Shown: positions 34,976-46,149, numbered from the stretch's first letter. The stretch is DNA of 64,000 bases from Cyanobacteria bacterium TGS_CYA1 (GCA_026129135.1 JAHCIQ010000003.1:248001-312000), one strand, 5' to 3'. The notes: generated by a model not told the origin, from the sequence alone. Program-made: numbers and translations.

Positions 34976-37900
34976 ATGTATCCCTCGGGAAAGATTCAGG
35001 AAAATTTTGCGATGCCACCTGAGAACGATGCAGCTGAAGAACCAGTTAAGAAGGTAAATACAGACGAAACGTCGGATGTTGCACCAGAGGCAACTGCAAC
35101 TGCTCTGCAAGCTTCTATCAAGCCAGAAGACAAACCTGTAGTAGTTACAAACACATCTGAAGTGGCTCTGGCTAACACCGTTACTGAAGTAAATGGTACT
35201 GATGCTGGTTTGACAGCGAAGCTGCCGGGAAAAAAGGCAGAATTGCAGGGATTACAGATTTTTGACCCGGTCACTGGCAAGGTGGCGACTACTGCAACTG
35301 TTGATGCAGCATCCATTTTGTCTGCTCAAGGATCAGATGCATTAACTGGAAAAGACAGGGGACCCGGACAGGCTACTGACGTTTTCGGACAAATTACTGG
35401 TTCTGTGTTCAACTTCTTTTCTGGAAAACAGCGCGAAGTTAAATTGGAAGGCAATACGCGTGCCACAGCCACTTTTGATGACAAAGATCGAATAATTTCT
35501 GTAAAGGGGACTAACGCGGACGGAACCACTGTTCAGACCGATATCTCATACGACAAAGATGGGAATGTTTCCAGATTTGCTACACCAGACAAACAGTTAA
35601 TCCGTACTGGCGATGGAAGATACATTACCGTCTCTAATACCCCGAATGTTGAACTAAAAGATCAGTTTATTCTTGGTCCTGATGGCAAGCCCCTTCAAGT
35701 TACTGTAGATGGAAAACCGCAGCAGGTAAAAGTTGGAGAAGCTAGATACGATGCTCAAAATCGACTGATAGGGGTGGGAGACAAGTCCATTACTGGTGCT
35801 CCTGTTGATGTATTGAATCGTCTTGAGATTGCAAAATTCGGGCGAAATGGTGTTTTTTCAATCACGGATCTTGATAAGGGAACGAAAATGCAGTTCGACG
35901 CACGGACTAACGTTTTCATTCTTGAGGGTACAGCTACTGATTTAACTGGTAACAGAACTGTTGATAGTCGCGTAATATCTGATTCAGGCAGAATCAATGA
36001 AGTGGTTCGCCAGAATGGCGATAGAGTAACAACTAAATACGACGAAAAAGGTTCTCTAAATTCATTAACTATTACAGATAAAGATGGAAAGTCTCAAGAG
36101 TGGAAAAGGCTTGGTCCAAATGAGTGGCAAATTGGTGAAAATAGAGTTAGAGGAGATGTTTCGATAACCGGAGATGGTACCGTCACTATTAATGATACCG
36201 TCAACAATTTGCGCACCATAATTGGACTTGATGGCAAATCGGAAGTTCGAAAGATTGTTGGTGATACTGGAGAAGAGCGAGTCGGTTATTCAGTTAAAAC
36301 AAATGATAAAGGTCAGGTTGAACAGGTCGTTTATCAAGACCGTATTTATACTGCTAACGACGGGCTAAAGTTTAATGAGCAAGGCAATCCTTATATTGAT
36401 GTGCCAAGTCCTCCTGGCGAAGCAAAGCAAGCTGGGGATACCTCGCGTGTAACCTTTGTTTTGAAAGATGATCCCGTTACTGGACTGAAAGCAGGAACTC
36501 GAATTGAAGTCAACCCAAAGGGTACAAGCGTCTTTGACAATGGCGGAAGGCTCATGTATCGCTATGCAGAGGGCGAACAACCTGGTCCTAATACCCAACC
36601 AAGAGAAGCTTATAAATACGCTCAACAACCAGATGGAACCTATAAGGTTGTCGAGTTCAATAACGGTTCCGGCACGTTTAAGCTAACTGATCAAAAGCGC
36701 GATGGACTGGATGTTTGGAAAGGAGACGGCGACAAAGAGATCGTTGGAAATATTTCTGTTTTAAACGATGGTAGTCTCAAAATAGAACGAAAAGGTCCAA
36801 AAGGACTTGAAACTGTTTATCAAACTACGATGGGAACCTCTATTGTCACCGACTCTAGTGGTAAGCGCGAAGTTCAAGATGCGCGCACAAATCCTCCTAC
36901 AGTGCTGGTTACAGAAACTCCAACCGATATAGGTACTGTCATCAAAATCCGAGATGGTGCTCCTCCTAACGGCGCTACCTACAATTATGAAAAACCTTCA
37001 GACCAGTATCCTCAGGGACGTTTTACTTACACAGATGCTTCAGGTAAGGAAGTAACTGCTAACGGAAAAGTTGAGATTTTTGCTGATGGTTCAGTAAGAA
37101 TCGAGAATTTAGATAATTTCTCTACTACTAGAATTGAGCCAACTGGCGAGTCCAAGACGAAGTTTAATCGAACTGGCGCAACAGTGGATCGCGATCGTGC
37201 GGGCAATGTTACCGAAACGAATGATGGCAAAGGTAACATTCGCAAATATCAGTACGAAATAGACGAGAAAACTAAACAAGCCAAAGTTACTCGCGTTCAA
37301 GAAGGCGATCCGATGAACGGTGGTCAGGTTTGGCAGTTGCAGCCGGACGGAACCTGGAAAAGTTCCAGAGGCGATAGTTTCAGCGGTACCATGACCGTAG
37401 ACAGAGAATCCGGCAATAGAATTGTTGAAGACAGAACTTCCAAAGTAATGATCACAGAATCGATTGCTGATGGAACAGTAAAGCGCGAGAATCTGGAAAA
37501 CGTATCTTCGCAAGTTCTTCAAGGCGACAAGGTTCAAGTCAGCAAAGACAATCGTGGCCAAGAAACACAGTACTATCATGGTCCCGATGGAAGAATCGAT
37601 GCAGTTAAACTTCCTGATGGAAGAGTGGTTATTCGTCAAGGTGCGCCACTCAATGAAATACAGTCAAGAGACGAGCGATTCAAAAGTCCTACATCTCTTG
37701 AAACTGCAACCGATATTTCGCTGACAGACAGTAAACTGGTTGTAACCAATGGCAATAAGCTAGTTGAAACCGATCTTAAGACTGGAAGCAGCTTTACCTA
37801 CGATACTACTCCCAAAGACGATGGTCGTCCCGGACGAAAATTAATTGAGGCCAATATCGCTATTGGAGGCTTAGATCAGCCTACTCAGCATCTTAAGTTT

Positions 37901-40900
37901 ACGGCTGATCCAAGTGACCCTACCAAGTTCGTAGGTCAGATAGATGGAAAGACGTGGACTGGCAAGTTCGAAAATGGTTCGTTGCGTCTTTCCAACCTGG
38001 AGTTGAAGCAAGATCGTGTTTACAGACCAGATGGTTCTTACGACATCACCGAGCTTGGCAAAGAGCAAAGATCTTATGACACCATGAATCGCCTCTCTGG
38101 GGTTCTTGATTTAAATACTCGAATCGTAAAGACTCTGGAATATAAGGGCAATGACACTATTCCTTCTACAGTTCGGATACTTGATGCTAACAAAAACACA
38201 GAAACCGTCTGGCGTCGTGGAAATGAAGGTGTAGTTAAAGACGGAGTAAAAGTTTATCAGTGGAAAAATATGGCCACTGATCAGACTTTTGAAGGTCCCG
38301 TCACAATCGAGAATGGCAAGTTGACTTTCTTGTCTGACACGTCAAGAGCCATTACGCAAGATGGAGACAAAACTACCACTATTCATCCTGATGGTACGAC
38401 TTATGTGGTCGGTCCAAATGGGGTGGAATCCTGGAAATCGCCAAATGGTCAAGAAATAATCTTCAAAACCGACTCTGGAATGGCTGGTACCGTAATTGGT
38501 GCTATTACCAAAGTTGTGCACGATGGAAGAACCTATACTTTGAATGGTCCCGCCAAAGTCGATGCCACCGGGAGGCTCACTTACGACGCCAGCGACGATA
38601 AAGAATGTAAGGTTGTCAAATTTACCCATAATCTAGATGGAACAGTAGAAGGTAAAACACCTACTGGTGAATTGATTTTTGCAAAAGGGCCAGGAGTTAA
38701 TGCCGCTGCGGTAGTTGGTGAAACTCTGAACGGTAGCAAGGTCGAAAAAGTCGAACCAGATACGGTATCAGGTGGCTACAAGGCCACACTGGCAGACGGA
38801 ACAATCGCATATCTTCGCAAAGATGGCTCAGTAATCTTCGAAAAACAGATTGGCGGTGCCACGCAAACTACTGAGAGATACGAAAAAACTATCGTCTCGG
38901 CAGATGGAACCAAGACTATCAAATACACGACAACCGTGCCGCGTCGCATGGAAATTGCGCCTTTTGGAATGGTCTATGATGTTCCTGATTCGTACACAGA
39001 GACCATAAGAAGGAAAGGCGGAGAGGATACAGTCGAGTGGAAGAGACAGGCTGACGGCACCTGGCTCAGCTCCACCGGTGAGAAGTTTAACGGTGTACAT
39101 GGTTTCCTTTCGACTGGAGAATTGCTCAAAAAAGAGTCAATCCCAGCCGATCCTGCCAAAGGGCAGGATGCATTGGATAAATACACCTTGAATGAGCACA
39201 GTGGTGGCATCAAAGACATATACTTCACGCCTGATGGTGCCTTTAAATACGGTGTCTTTTACGACAGGTTCCGACGTCCCGCAATGATCACTAATCCCAG
39301 TGAGCGTACCACTTTTACTTATGACGCTGCTGGTGAAGTCAAAACTTTAACGGTCGTGAATACACAGACTAACAAATCAGTCACTTACACTCGTGGTGAT
39401 GACGGTCGCTTTAGATCTGCAGACAATCCAGATGGTATCAAAATCCAGGTGAATGCAGCTACTGGCATGGTGACCTGGTCTGATTATGACGGTAAGAAAT
39501 CAGTTCAATCACTTGCCGATGGTTCGCAGGTTCTGGAAGATGGAACCAGAATTGAGCAATCGCCTAATCCAGAAGTGAAAACTCGTATAACAAAGATTGA
39601 TGACAAAGGAAATATCATCAAGACTGCTGGCTCGATAGAAGTTCGAAGCGATGGAAACGTCATCTACAGAGATGGAACTGGCAAAGAATACACCTATAAT
39701 CCCGATTCTGGAAACGTCTTTGTCACCGCTCCTGGTGCAGAACTCATTCGATTCAACGGCAAGATTACTGTCGATGGGAAAGGCAATGCTTCTATCTTCA
39801 ACGAAGAGACAGACAGACTTACTGTAGTTAACGTCAACGGTACTCTCCCACAGGTACTTGAAAGACAAATTTCGCAGACTTACGCAGATGGCTCTTCTGT
39901 CACTGCAATTGGCGGAAACAAGCTGGTCTACAAGGCACCTGATGGAAGAGAGATTACGATAGACGGACGCATGGACATGGTCAACGATAGACCGGTCATT
40001 ACACTGACCAATCCTGCTGACTATGAAAAAGTCAAAGCCTTTTTGGAGCCAAAAGAAGGTGGTTCATGCCCTGCTGAAATCAAACTCGCTAATGGAGCTG
40101 TAGTCAGACCCAGCTTGATGAAAATGAATACCCTTGAATATCGATATCAAGGTCAGATTGTCGAGATTCCTGGTACTTTGACATCAGACGGCAAAATCCA
40201 GCTTTCCGATACTTCGAAAGTAGATCCCGCTATTCTTGCTGCTATTGCAAATCCTGAAAGTGGATTGCCAATAGCCAGGAGAGTTGCGCTCTCTAACGGT
40301 GCTACGATTGAGACTGATTTCTCTACTCCTGGAAGGTTGATTTATACTCGCAACGGAGTTTCGACCTATATAAATGGAACTATCAATCAAGATACCGGTA
40401 AGCTAGATTATTCATCGACTGGTCTTGACGAAAATATCAAAACTGCTCTGCAAAATTCGTCACAAACTTCCGAGCTTTATTGGTCTAAGAAAGGTGGTGT
40501 GAGCGAGTCTAGCTACGTAAGCAAAGACGTAATACTCAACGTTAATCCGGGATCTTATCAACAGGTAGATGGAAAAATTACCATTCCGACTGGTAATGGT
40601 TCTATCGAATACGACGCAAGTAAACCAAACAAGGTGGTTGTTAACGGCACCGAGTATGATGGCACTATTCGTATCGATAATCAGGGAAATCTCAAAGTTG
40701 TATTGAGCACTCCATCTGGAAAAATAGATCTGTCCAAGATTCAATCCGATTCAATTAAAGTTCTATCCACTGGAGATCCGCCGTCGAAGGTTGATCTTGC
40801 CTCCATTGGCGCACCGATTGTACAGCAGACGAGAATTCAATCCAGCATGGAGTCGGGAACACTTACTGGATACAAACCTGCTCCTCCAGCGCCAGAACTT

Positions 40901-43900
40901 AAAGGTCCCGGACCCGTAAGCCTGTCTAGCGTATCTTTGCTGCCTGCTTCTACAGATACGAAGACAGATAAAGTTGTTGTTGATCCTAAGGCAGCTACGC
41001 TGCCGTCTGTTGATCCAGCGTTGTCACTCAGTCGTCTGATGACAGGTCAGCCTGATAAAGTATATACCGGAGCTGATCTAGCAGCTGCTCAGGCTCGAAC
41101 TCAACAAGCCGTAGTTCAACAAACAGCCGTTGAGCTGCGTAACACGATTGAGCGGAGCATGATTGCTAATAACCTCAGCGAAGCAGACCGTGCAGTAGTT
41201 AGAAGCGCACTTGATAGCGGTGATATTCCAGCTGCCATGGCAAAATTAGCTGGAACTCCTGCTGGTAATGTGTTGGCCGATGTCGATAGAGCCATAAAAG
41301 CTGTAACTTCAGTATTTCCACCTGATACCAATCCGACGAAATTAGCCGTTGCGGCGGTAGATAATTTGAACTTCACCGAAGCATTGAATCGAGGAAGAGC
41401 ACTCTCAAACAATGTAACTGCCTATAATCAGGCTTTGCAAAAATATCAGGCTACTGGCGATCCAGCAGTTCTCAAAGGCTTCGTGCCTGACTCCACAATT
41501 GCTGCGATCAAAGCTGCATCAGTCAGTTTGCCTAAAGAAATACGCGATGCTGCTATTGCGAATAATCTTGTTACCGCAGATATCAGATCTGGACGAGGTT
41601 CTGATTTGCCCTCTGAAACTGCGATTGTGAAAACTGAATCTTTAAGATCTTCTGGTTTCCTTACTGTTAGCGAGCGATCAGAAGGTCCCAAAGTGAACGA
41701 GCTTGCTGCCTCGATAGTGAAGAAGCAAGAAGATTTGCGAGTGGCAGCGGCGTACTTTGAAAGGGAAGTCACAAGAGTCCAAGCACTTCCAGCTTCAGAA
41801 GAACAAAAACGTACTCTTGCTGATCTACAAGTGAAACTCGCTGCTGTTCAGCAAGAAAGAGTTCAAGCTCTTGCAGCTGAAATGAAACTTACGATACCAG
41901 CTGCTTTAAAAGAAGCACTTGGTGCTGAAGCTAATACTGAAGCTGGCAAAAAATATATTGAAGCTGTAAAAGCAGCTCTAAATAATCCTACATCAGAGCT
42001 TGCAGTCAAGCTTGTAGCAGCTGTAATAGCAATGCGTCGCGAAGAAATTCTTCAGCGTGAAGCAGCTGTTTTGCGCGAAACCAGTAATCCAGGACAGGTA
42101 GTTAACGGAGTCATCACACCAGGAAGCCTTGCTACAGACAGAATAACCGTCGTTCCGCGTGAAGTATCAGCGACGATAAGAGATGTTGTTACTCAAACGG
42201 TCGAACAGCTCAACCTTCAAGCGCGTATCCCTGGAGCACCACCTATAGATGCTGTGCGTGCCGCTGAGCTGGTACGTGGAATTGAAAGTAATTTGCTTCA
42301 GGCAATCAGAATCGCTGCTCTCAACAGAAGCGCACTCGATTTCTTGCCAAGCTTCCAGTTGACTGGAGATCTTAGCGCTTTTGTAAAAGACACTAGCGCC
42401 AAGCCTTTTATTTCGCCGATAACGACCATGCCAATAGACCTCAATGTCAAATACGGTTCTTTGACTGGAAGCGGAAGATCGAATATTATCACCGCAGACG
42501 GTACTATGATCAGTATCGAGCGCGCAATGGCTAATCCTGCATTGCTTGCTCAGTTGCTTGCCACCAATCAAATCAGTATTAATACTCTAAACGGATTGCT
42601 TTCAAGCGCTGATCTTGTGCGTATCCTAAATATTGCTGTGGCTGGCGGATTGTCCTATACTCAAATCACAAATCTGAGCAATCCGGAGTTAGCAAAATAT
42701 TTTGGCACCACTGTTGATGGTGTTAAAATGGGCTTTAACGTTCAAGTCGGCTACGCTAGTGGTTTGGTGTATACCAGCCAAAATGGCGTCCTTGTTCCTG
42801 CTCGTCTCAATTCTTTGGAAGACGGAATCTTTATTCAAAGTCTGCAAGGTCAAAAGACTATCACCGAAGCTATCAAGTCAAATTCGGGATTTGTCACCAT
42901 ATCTAATGGCAAGAATCGTGGCGACGAAGATGATGACGATGAAGAAGACGAAGAAGAAGAAGGTGTTGTTGTCACTGGCAGCAAAGAAGATTTCGGCGGA
43001 AAAATTCCAACTGCACAACCTGTTACTCAGACTCAGTCCACTGCAAGCCAGGATCCAACAGCCGTGCTTGCAAGCAATCAGCCTGTGCCTTTGCCCGATT
43101 TCTTGATTCTTCCAGATGGCAGCATGGAGCCTATGCCTGCAGAATGGAAGACCAAAGCCAACCACGAGCATGGTCATGTAGACGTAATTGACGAAAATGG
43201 CAAACACGTACATGTAATCGATGCAAAAGGTAATGTTTTAACCGAACAACAAATTGAAAAAGCGAAACAAGATGTACTTGCAGCAAAAGCTGCGGAAGCA
43301 AAAGCGGCATCAACATCGACCGATTTCTCGCCGACGGCTCCCGAAGCCAGCCTGAACGTTCCGCTTGAAATAGCTGATTTTGTGGCCAATTTTGGAATCG
43401 AGAATCAGGGTCAGGCAGCCTACATCGATAACGACGTCAATCAGACGGCGGATGCAAATGATCCTCTCAGCTACATTAATGGTCTGCCCATCGATAGTAA
43501 AACCGGATTTCCATATGATCCAAGTACAGGATACATTTTGAATCCCACTACCGGTGATATCATCGGCAATATCAACGACCAGGCAACATCGATAGCGGCC
43601 ACTGCAAATCCTTTTGAAGGTCGTCTGGTTGATCCTATAACAGGTTTCCCTTACGATCCATCAACTGGAATTTTGTATGACCCTCTGTCTGGTAATCCAG
43701 TCGGTTCGGTCACACCAGAAGCGGATCCAATAATTGATTTGAGCAACGACATTGCTATGATCCAGGATAATGTCGAAACTCGCCTCGATGATATAAGTGC
43801 ATACTCTCACGTACAGGATGCATTGAATGATGCGCAAGACATAGACGATATTCATCCAGAAGTCGCGTCTGATCTGGCTACCAGACCAGAGGGAATTGAT

Positions 43901-45592
43901 TTTGGTACTGATGAAGAGTATAAGGAAAAAGAGAAAGAACGTCTCGACAATATTCTCAATCAGCTCGAAGAAGAAGAAAAGCGGCTTGAAGAACAAGAAG
44001 ATGAGCTTCGCAAGCGTCGCGATGAAATCGAACGTTTGACCAAGCTTATGAATTCTCTTCTGGCTACAAGACGTCAGGCTGAGCTTGATCGAATCAGACG
44101 ATTAATCGAGCAACAAAGAAAAATCGAAGAGTTCATTGCTAAAGATATTCGTCGTATCAAATACACCGTGCGCAAGGGCGACACGCTTGAGAATATCGCC
44201 AAGAAGCATTTCCGCGATCCACGTCTGGCTCGTCTCATCTATGAAATGAACCCAGCCAAAATCAAGTTGTCGCAAGAGGAAGGCAAAACCGCATACCAAC
44301 TCACTATCAATAGTGTGCTCACTCTACCAAGTCCTCGTCAGGCACGTGAGTGGATCAGTAGAGGAAAATATCTCACTGCCGTCGACAATTCTTATGTGGC
44401 GCAAACAGAGCTCACCGCAGACGATCTCGCCAATATGGAAAAACGCCGATTGAACGTCGAAAGTGTTCTTGGCGCACTGGGTATGGCAGCAGACACTAAT
44501 TACAAGCCGACTTACACAGTTCGTTTTGGTGATTCGCTTCGCTCGATTGCCATGAAGCATCCAGCGCTAAACGACGTTTCGCTCTGGAGATTGCTTGCCA
44601 AAGTAAATGATTTGTCTATCGAAACTGATGCTATGGGAACTCCTAAAGCGACTCTAGAACGAGGAGCCAATCTCAATCTTCCATCCAAAGAAGAAATTGC
44701 CCAATTCAGAAAAGACAATGGTGCGCTCGTTCATCCATCTTCTTTGAAGCAAGGCGCAAGTGGACCAGTCGATCTCGTAACGAACGTGACTGTGTTCAAA
44801 GAATGTCCATCTTGCAAAGAGAACACGCCCTCTGGAGTGAGCTTGTGTCATTGTTGTGGTTTTGTGTTCCAGGAAACCGCCAATGGTGTCGGACCTGAAA
44901 CTAAGATTTCAACTGTCAGTAAGCAAGTTACACTCACCAATATTGGTGGCGCCAGCACCGAGCACGATCCACTTGCTCCCAAGCAAGATAAAGAAGATAA
45001 CGTGCATACACTCAATTTGCCTGAATCAGAGCGTAAAGTTGCAAACTCCGATGTGTCTCCTTTGCCTAAGACGCAAGTGGATCCAAAAGGCGTTCCGAAC
45101 GTTAGCCCTGCAGCCAAAGCCGATATCACCCTCAAACTGAATGACCCTCTTGTTCCGCGAGTTGATACAGGTATCACCAATACTGGTGCGAATAGTGATG
45201 CTTTCTTGAGTTCGATGTCCAGCATGCAGAAATCCAGAAAAGATTCGTTCTCGATACCATCGCACAAATACAATATGAGCAAGCTCGTGGAAAATTTGAG
45301 CGATACATCGCGTATAGTTCTTCTAGATTCTGAACTCGACTCGAATAATCAAAAGGCTGAAAGATGGCAGCTGGAAGTCTTGAAAGATGAAGAGTGGACT
45401 CCTGTAGTAGCTTATGAAATCATTGGTGACAACTCGATTCGCCATGAATACAATGTGACTGGCAAAGCAAGAAAATCTATAAAGATGAATTTGCCATCGG
45501 CTGCAGTCGAAGAAATGGTGCGCAACGATCTTTCACGCAATTGGCAAGATTATTGTCAGAAGTTTCTTACGGGCAAAAAATTGAGCCAGTAA
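34976..45592 (+). CDS. Giant LysM/zinc-ribbon protein, 3538 residues
   Basis: The ATG has AAGGA at five bases. There is no signal peptide. Residues ~150-2000 are a long run of short beta-strand repeats built around DG-turns (for example NGKVEIFADGSVRIENLDN and similar units), resembling the tandem beta-repeat shells of RHS/YD-type proteins without their exact signature. Residues ~2020-2600 are helical. An acidic run (EDDDDEEDEEEEG) occurs near 2647. Two copies of GFPYDPSTG lie near 2845-2890. A coiled coil (~2980-3055) leads into LysM domains at ~3060-3120 and ~3175-3235, a zinc ribbon CPSC...CHCC (~3275-3295) and the end domain (~3427-3538) shared with the neighbour. Its size is exceptional for a bacterium; the function is unknown. 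Confidence 0.82.
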   Translation: MYPSGKIQENFAMPPENDAAEEPVKKVNTDETSDVAPEATATALQASIKPEDKPVVVTNTSEVALANTVTEVNGTDAGLTAKLPGKKAELQGLQIFDPVTGKVATTATVDAASILSAQGSDALTGKDRGPGQATDVFGQITGSVFNFFSGKQREVKLEGNTRATATFDDKDRIISVKGTNADGTTVQTDISYDKDGNVSRFATPDKQLIRTGDGRYITVSNTPNVELKDQFILGPDGKPLQVTVDGKPQQVKVGEARYDAQNRLIGVGDKSITGAPVDVLNRLEIAKFGRNGVFSITDLDKGTKMQFDARTNVFILEGTATDLTGNRTVDSRVISDSGRINEVVRQNGDRVTTKYDEKGSLNSLTITDKDGKSQEWKRLGPNEWQIGENRVRGDVSITGDGTVTINDTVNNLRTIIGLDGKSEVRKIVGDTGEERVGYSVKTNDKGQVEQVVYQDRIYTANDGLKFNEQGNPYIDVPSPPGEAKQAGDTSRVTFVLKDDPVTGLKAGTRIEVNPKGTSVFDNGGRLMYRYAEGEQPGPNTQPREAYKYAQQPDGTYKVVEFNNGSGTFKLTDQKRDGLDVWKGDGDKEIVGNISVLNDGSLKIERKGPKGLETVYQTTMGTSIVTDSSGKREVQDARTNPPTVLVTETPTDIGTVIKIRDGAPPNGATYNYEKPSDQYPQGRFTYTDASGKEVTANGKVEIFADGSVRIENLDNFSTTRIEPTGESKTKFNRTGATVDRDRAGNVTETNDGKGNIRKYQYEIDEKTKQAKVTRVQEGDPMNGGQVWQLQPDGTWKSSRGDSFSGTMTVDRESGNRIVEDRTSKVMITESIADGTVKRENLENVSSQVLQGDKVQVSKDNRGQETQYYHGPDGRIDAVKLPDGRVVIRQGAPLNEIQSRDERFKSPTSLETATDISLTDSKLVVTNGNKLVETDLKTGSSFTYDTTPKDDGRPGRKLIEANIAIGGLDQPTQHLKFTADPSDPTKFVGQIDGKTWTGKFENGSLRLSNLELKQDRVYRPDGSYDITELGKEQRSYDTMNRLSGVLDLNTRIVKTLEYKGNDTIPSTVRILDANKNTETVWRRGNEGVVKDGVKVYQWKNMATDQTFEGPVTIENGKLTFLSDTSRAITQDGDKTTTIHPDGTTYVVGPNGVESWKSPNGQEIIFKTDSGMAGTVIGAITKVVHDGRTYTLNGPAKVDATGRLTYDASDDKECKVVKFTHNLDGTVEGKTPTGELIFAKGPGVNAAAVVGETLNGSKVEKVEPDTVSGGYKATLADGTIAYLRKDGSVIFEKQIGGATQTTERYEKTIVSADGTKTIKYTTTVPRRMEIAPFGMVYDVPDSYTETIRRKGGEDTVEWKRQADGTWLSSTGEKFNGVHGFLSTGELLKKESIPADPAKGQDALDKYTLNEHSGGIKDIYFTPDGAFKYGVFYDRFRRPAMITNPSERTTFTYDAAGEVKTLTVVNTQTNKSVTYTRGDDGRFRSADNPDGIKIQVNAATGMVTWSDYDGKKSVQSLADGSQVLEDGTRIEQSPNPEVKTRITKIDDKGNIIKTAGSIEVRSDGNVIYRDGTGKEYTYNPDSGNVFVTAPGAELIRFNGKITVDGKGNASIFNEETDRLTVVNVNGTLPQVLERQISQTYADGSSVTAIGGNKLVYKAPDGREITIDGRMDMVNDRPVITLTNPADYEKVKAFLEPKEGGSCPAEIKLANGAVVRPSLMKMNTLEYRYQGQIVEIPGTLTSDGKIQLSDTSKVDPAILAAIANPESGLPIARRVALSNGATIETDFSTPGRLIYTRNGVSTYINGTINQDTGKLDYSSTGLDENIKTALQNSSQTSELYWSKKGGVSESSYVSKDVILNVNPGSYQQVDGKITIPTGNGSIEYDASKPNKVVVNGTEYDGTIRIDNQGNLKVVLSTPSGKIDLSKIQSDSIKVLSTGDPPSKVDLASIGAPIVQQTRIQSSMESGTLTGYKPAPPAPELKGPGPVSLSSVSLLPASTDTKTDKVVVDPKAATLPSVDPALSLSRLMTGQPDKVYTGADLAAAQARTQQAVVQQTAVELRNTIERSMIANNLSEADRAVVRSALDSGDIPAAMAKLAGTPAGNVLADVDRAIKAVTSVFPPDTNPTKLAVAAVDNLNFTEALNRGRALSNNVTAYNQALQKYQATGDPAVLKGFVPDSTIAAIKAASVSLPKEIRDAAIANNLVTADIRSGRGSDLPSETAIVKTESLRSSGFLTVSERSEGPKVNELAASIVKKQEDLRVAAAYFEREVTRVQALPASEEQKRTLADLQVKLAAVQQERVQALAAEMKLTIPAALKEALGAEANTEAGKKYIEAVKAALNNPTSELAVKLVAAVIAMRREEILQREAAVLRETSNPGQVVNGVITPGSLATDRITVVPREVSATIRDVVTQTVEQLNLQARIPGAPPIDAVRAAELVRGIESNLLQAIRIAALNRSALDFLPSFQLTGDLSAFVKDTSAKPFISPITTMPIDLNVKYGSLTGSGRSNIITADGTMISIERAMANPALLAQLLATNQISINTLNGLLSSADLVRILNIAVAGGLSYTQITNLSNPELAKYFGTTVDGVKMGFNVQVGYASGLVYTSQNGVLVPARLNSLEDGIFIQSLQGQKTITEAIKSNSGFVTISNGKNRGDEDDDDEEDEEEEGVVVTGSKEDFGGKIPTAQPVTQTQSTASQDPTAVLASNQPVPLPDFLILPDGSMEPMPAEWKTKANHEHGHVDVIDENGKHVHVIDAKGNVLTEQQIEKAKQDVLAAKAAEAKAASTSTDFSPTAPEASLNVPLEIADFVANFGIENQGQAAYIDNDVNQTADANDPLSYINGLPIDSKTGFPYDPSTGYILNPTTGDIIGNINDQATSIAATANPFEGRLVDPITGFPYDPSTGILYDPLSGNPVGSVTPEADPIIDLSNDIAMIQDNVETRLDDISAYSHVQDALNDAQDIDDIHPEVASDLATRPEGIDFGTDEEYKEKEKERLDNILNQLEEEEKRLEEQEDELRKRRDEIERLTKLMNSLLATRRQAELDRIRRLIEQQRKIEEFIAKDIRRIKYTVRKGDTLENIAKKHFRDPRLARLIYEMNPAKIKLSQEEGKTAYQLTINSVLTLPSPRQAREWISRGKYLTAVDNSYVAQTELTADDLANMEKRRLNVESVLGALGMAADTNYKPTYTVRFGDSLRSIAMKHPALNDVSLWRLLAKVNDLSIETDAMGTPKATLERGANLNLPSKEEIAQFRKDNGALVHPSSLKQGASGPVDLVTNVTVFKECPSCKENTPSGVSLCHCCGFVFQETANGVGPETKISTVSKQVTLTNIGGASTEHDPLAPKQDKEDNVHTLNLPESERKVANSDVSPLPKTQVDPKGVPNVSPAAKADITLKLNDPLVPRVDTGITNTGANSDAFLSSMSSMQKSRKDSFSIPSHKYNMSKLVENLSDTSRIVLLDSELDSNNQKAERWQLEVLKDEEWTPVVAYEIIGDNSIRHEYNVTGKARKSIKMNLPSAAVEEMVRNDLSRNWQDYCQKFLTGKKLSQ

Positions 45593-45606
45593 CTCAAAGC
45601 AATTAG

Positions 45607-46140
45607 TTAAATTGCCTCTGTATCCAGTTCGAAATTGATGTCCGGATAATAGGTAAGATCGCCGTTGTGAGTCATGTTTCGCAACTTGTAGACAAGCTCG
45701 GTTGTTAGGCGATGTCCTTTGACGGTGAGAAAATTCGGTCTTCGTTCTTCGTCAAAAAAAACGACGTAATGAAATAGCGAAGCTGGTCTCAATTTGTAGT
45801 AGACAAAAATCTCGTGGTTATTGAATTTGGCGCCAGGTATTTTTTTTGGTTCGCCAATTTCGTTCAAAATAACTCCACGCTCATCCATTCTGAATACAAT
45901 GTCTTCTGAAGGCGATTTGTCTTCGGCTTGATACGGTCTGTCCGAAGGATGCATAACAAGAAATTCGTCTGTAAATTCGGCAACAGGATGATCCGGACCT
46001 GCTACAGAAAAAATGCGACCATGGCTTGCCAAAATAGGATCGCCCAAATCGACTACACCTAATTCTTCTGCAAAAGACCTCTCTCTTGGTGAGGATTGCG
46101 CATTTGATTTAGAAGTCGTTTTTTTCTTCGGCTTTTTCAC
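45607..46140 (-). CDS. Unknown protein, 177 residues
   Basis: The protein begins with a Lys/Ser-rich basic tail (MKKPKKKTTSKSN) and continues with a compact, strand-rich domain (GRIFSVAGPDHPVAEFTDEFLVMHPSD, FHYVVFFDEERRPNFLTVKGHRLTTELVY). No signal peptide or membrane helix. It is convergent with the giant gene, 14 bases away, and follows the HerA-type ATPase gene by nine bases, so it is very likely in the ATPase operon and may be an accessory factor. No family recognised. Confidence 0.6.
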   Translation of the reverse strand: MKKPKKKTTSKSNAQSSPRERSFAEELGVVDLGDPILASHGRIFSVAGPDHPVAEFTDEFLVMHPSDRPYQAEDKSPSEDIVFRMDERGVILNEIGEPKKIPGAKFNNHEIFVYYKLRPASLFHYVVFFDEERRPNFLTVKGHRLTTELVYKLRNMTHNGDLTYYPDINFELDTEAI

Positions 46141-46149
46141 TTTAAACTA

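Noticed and set aside
42880..43400. Frameshift or pseudogene in the 3538-residue gene at the acidic run
   Set aside because: The main frame stays open with consistent composition on both sides; the alternative frames there are low-complexity shadows.
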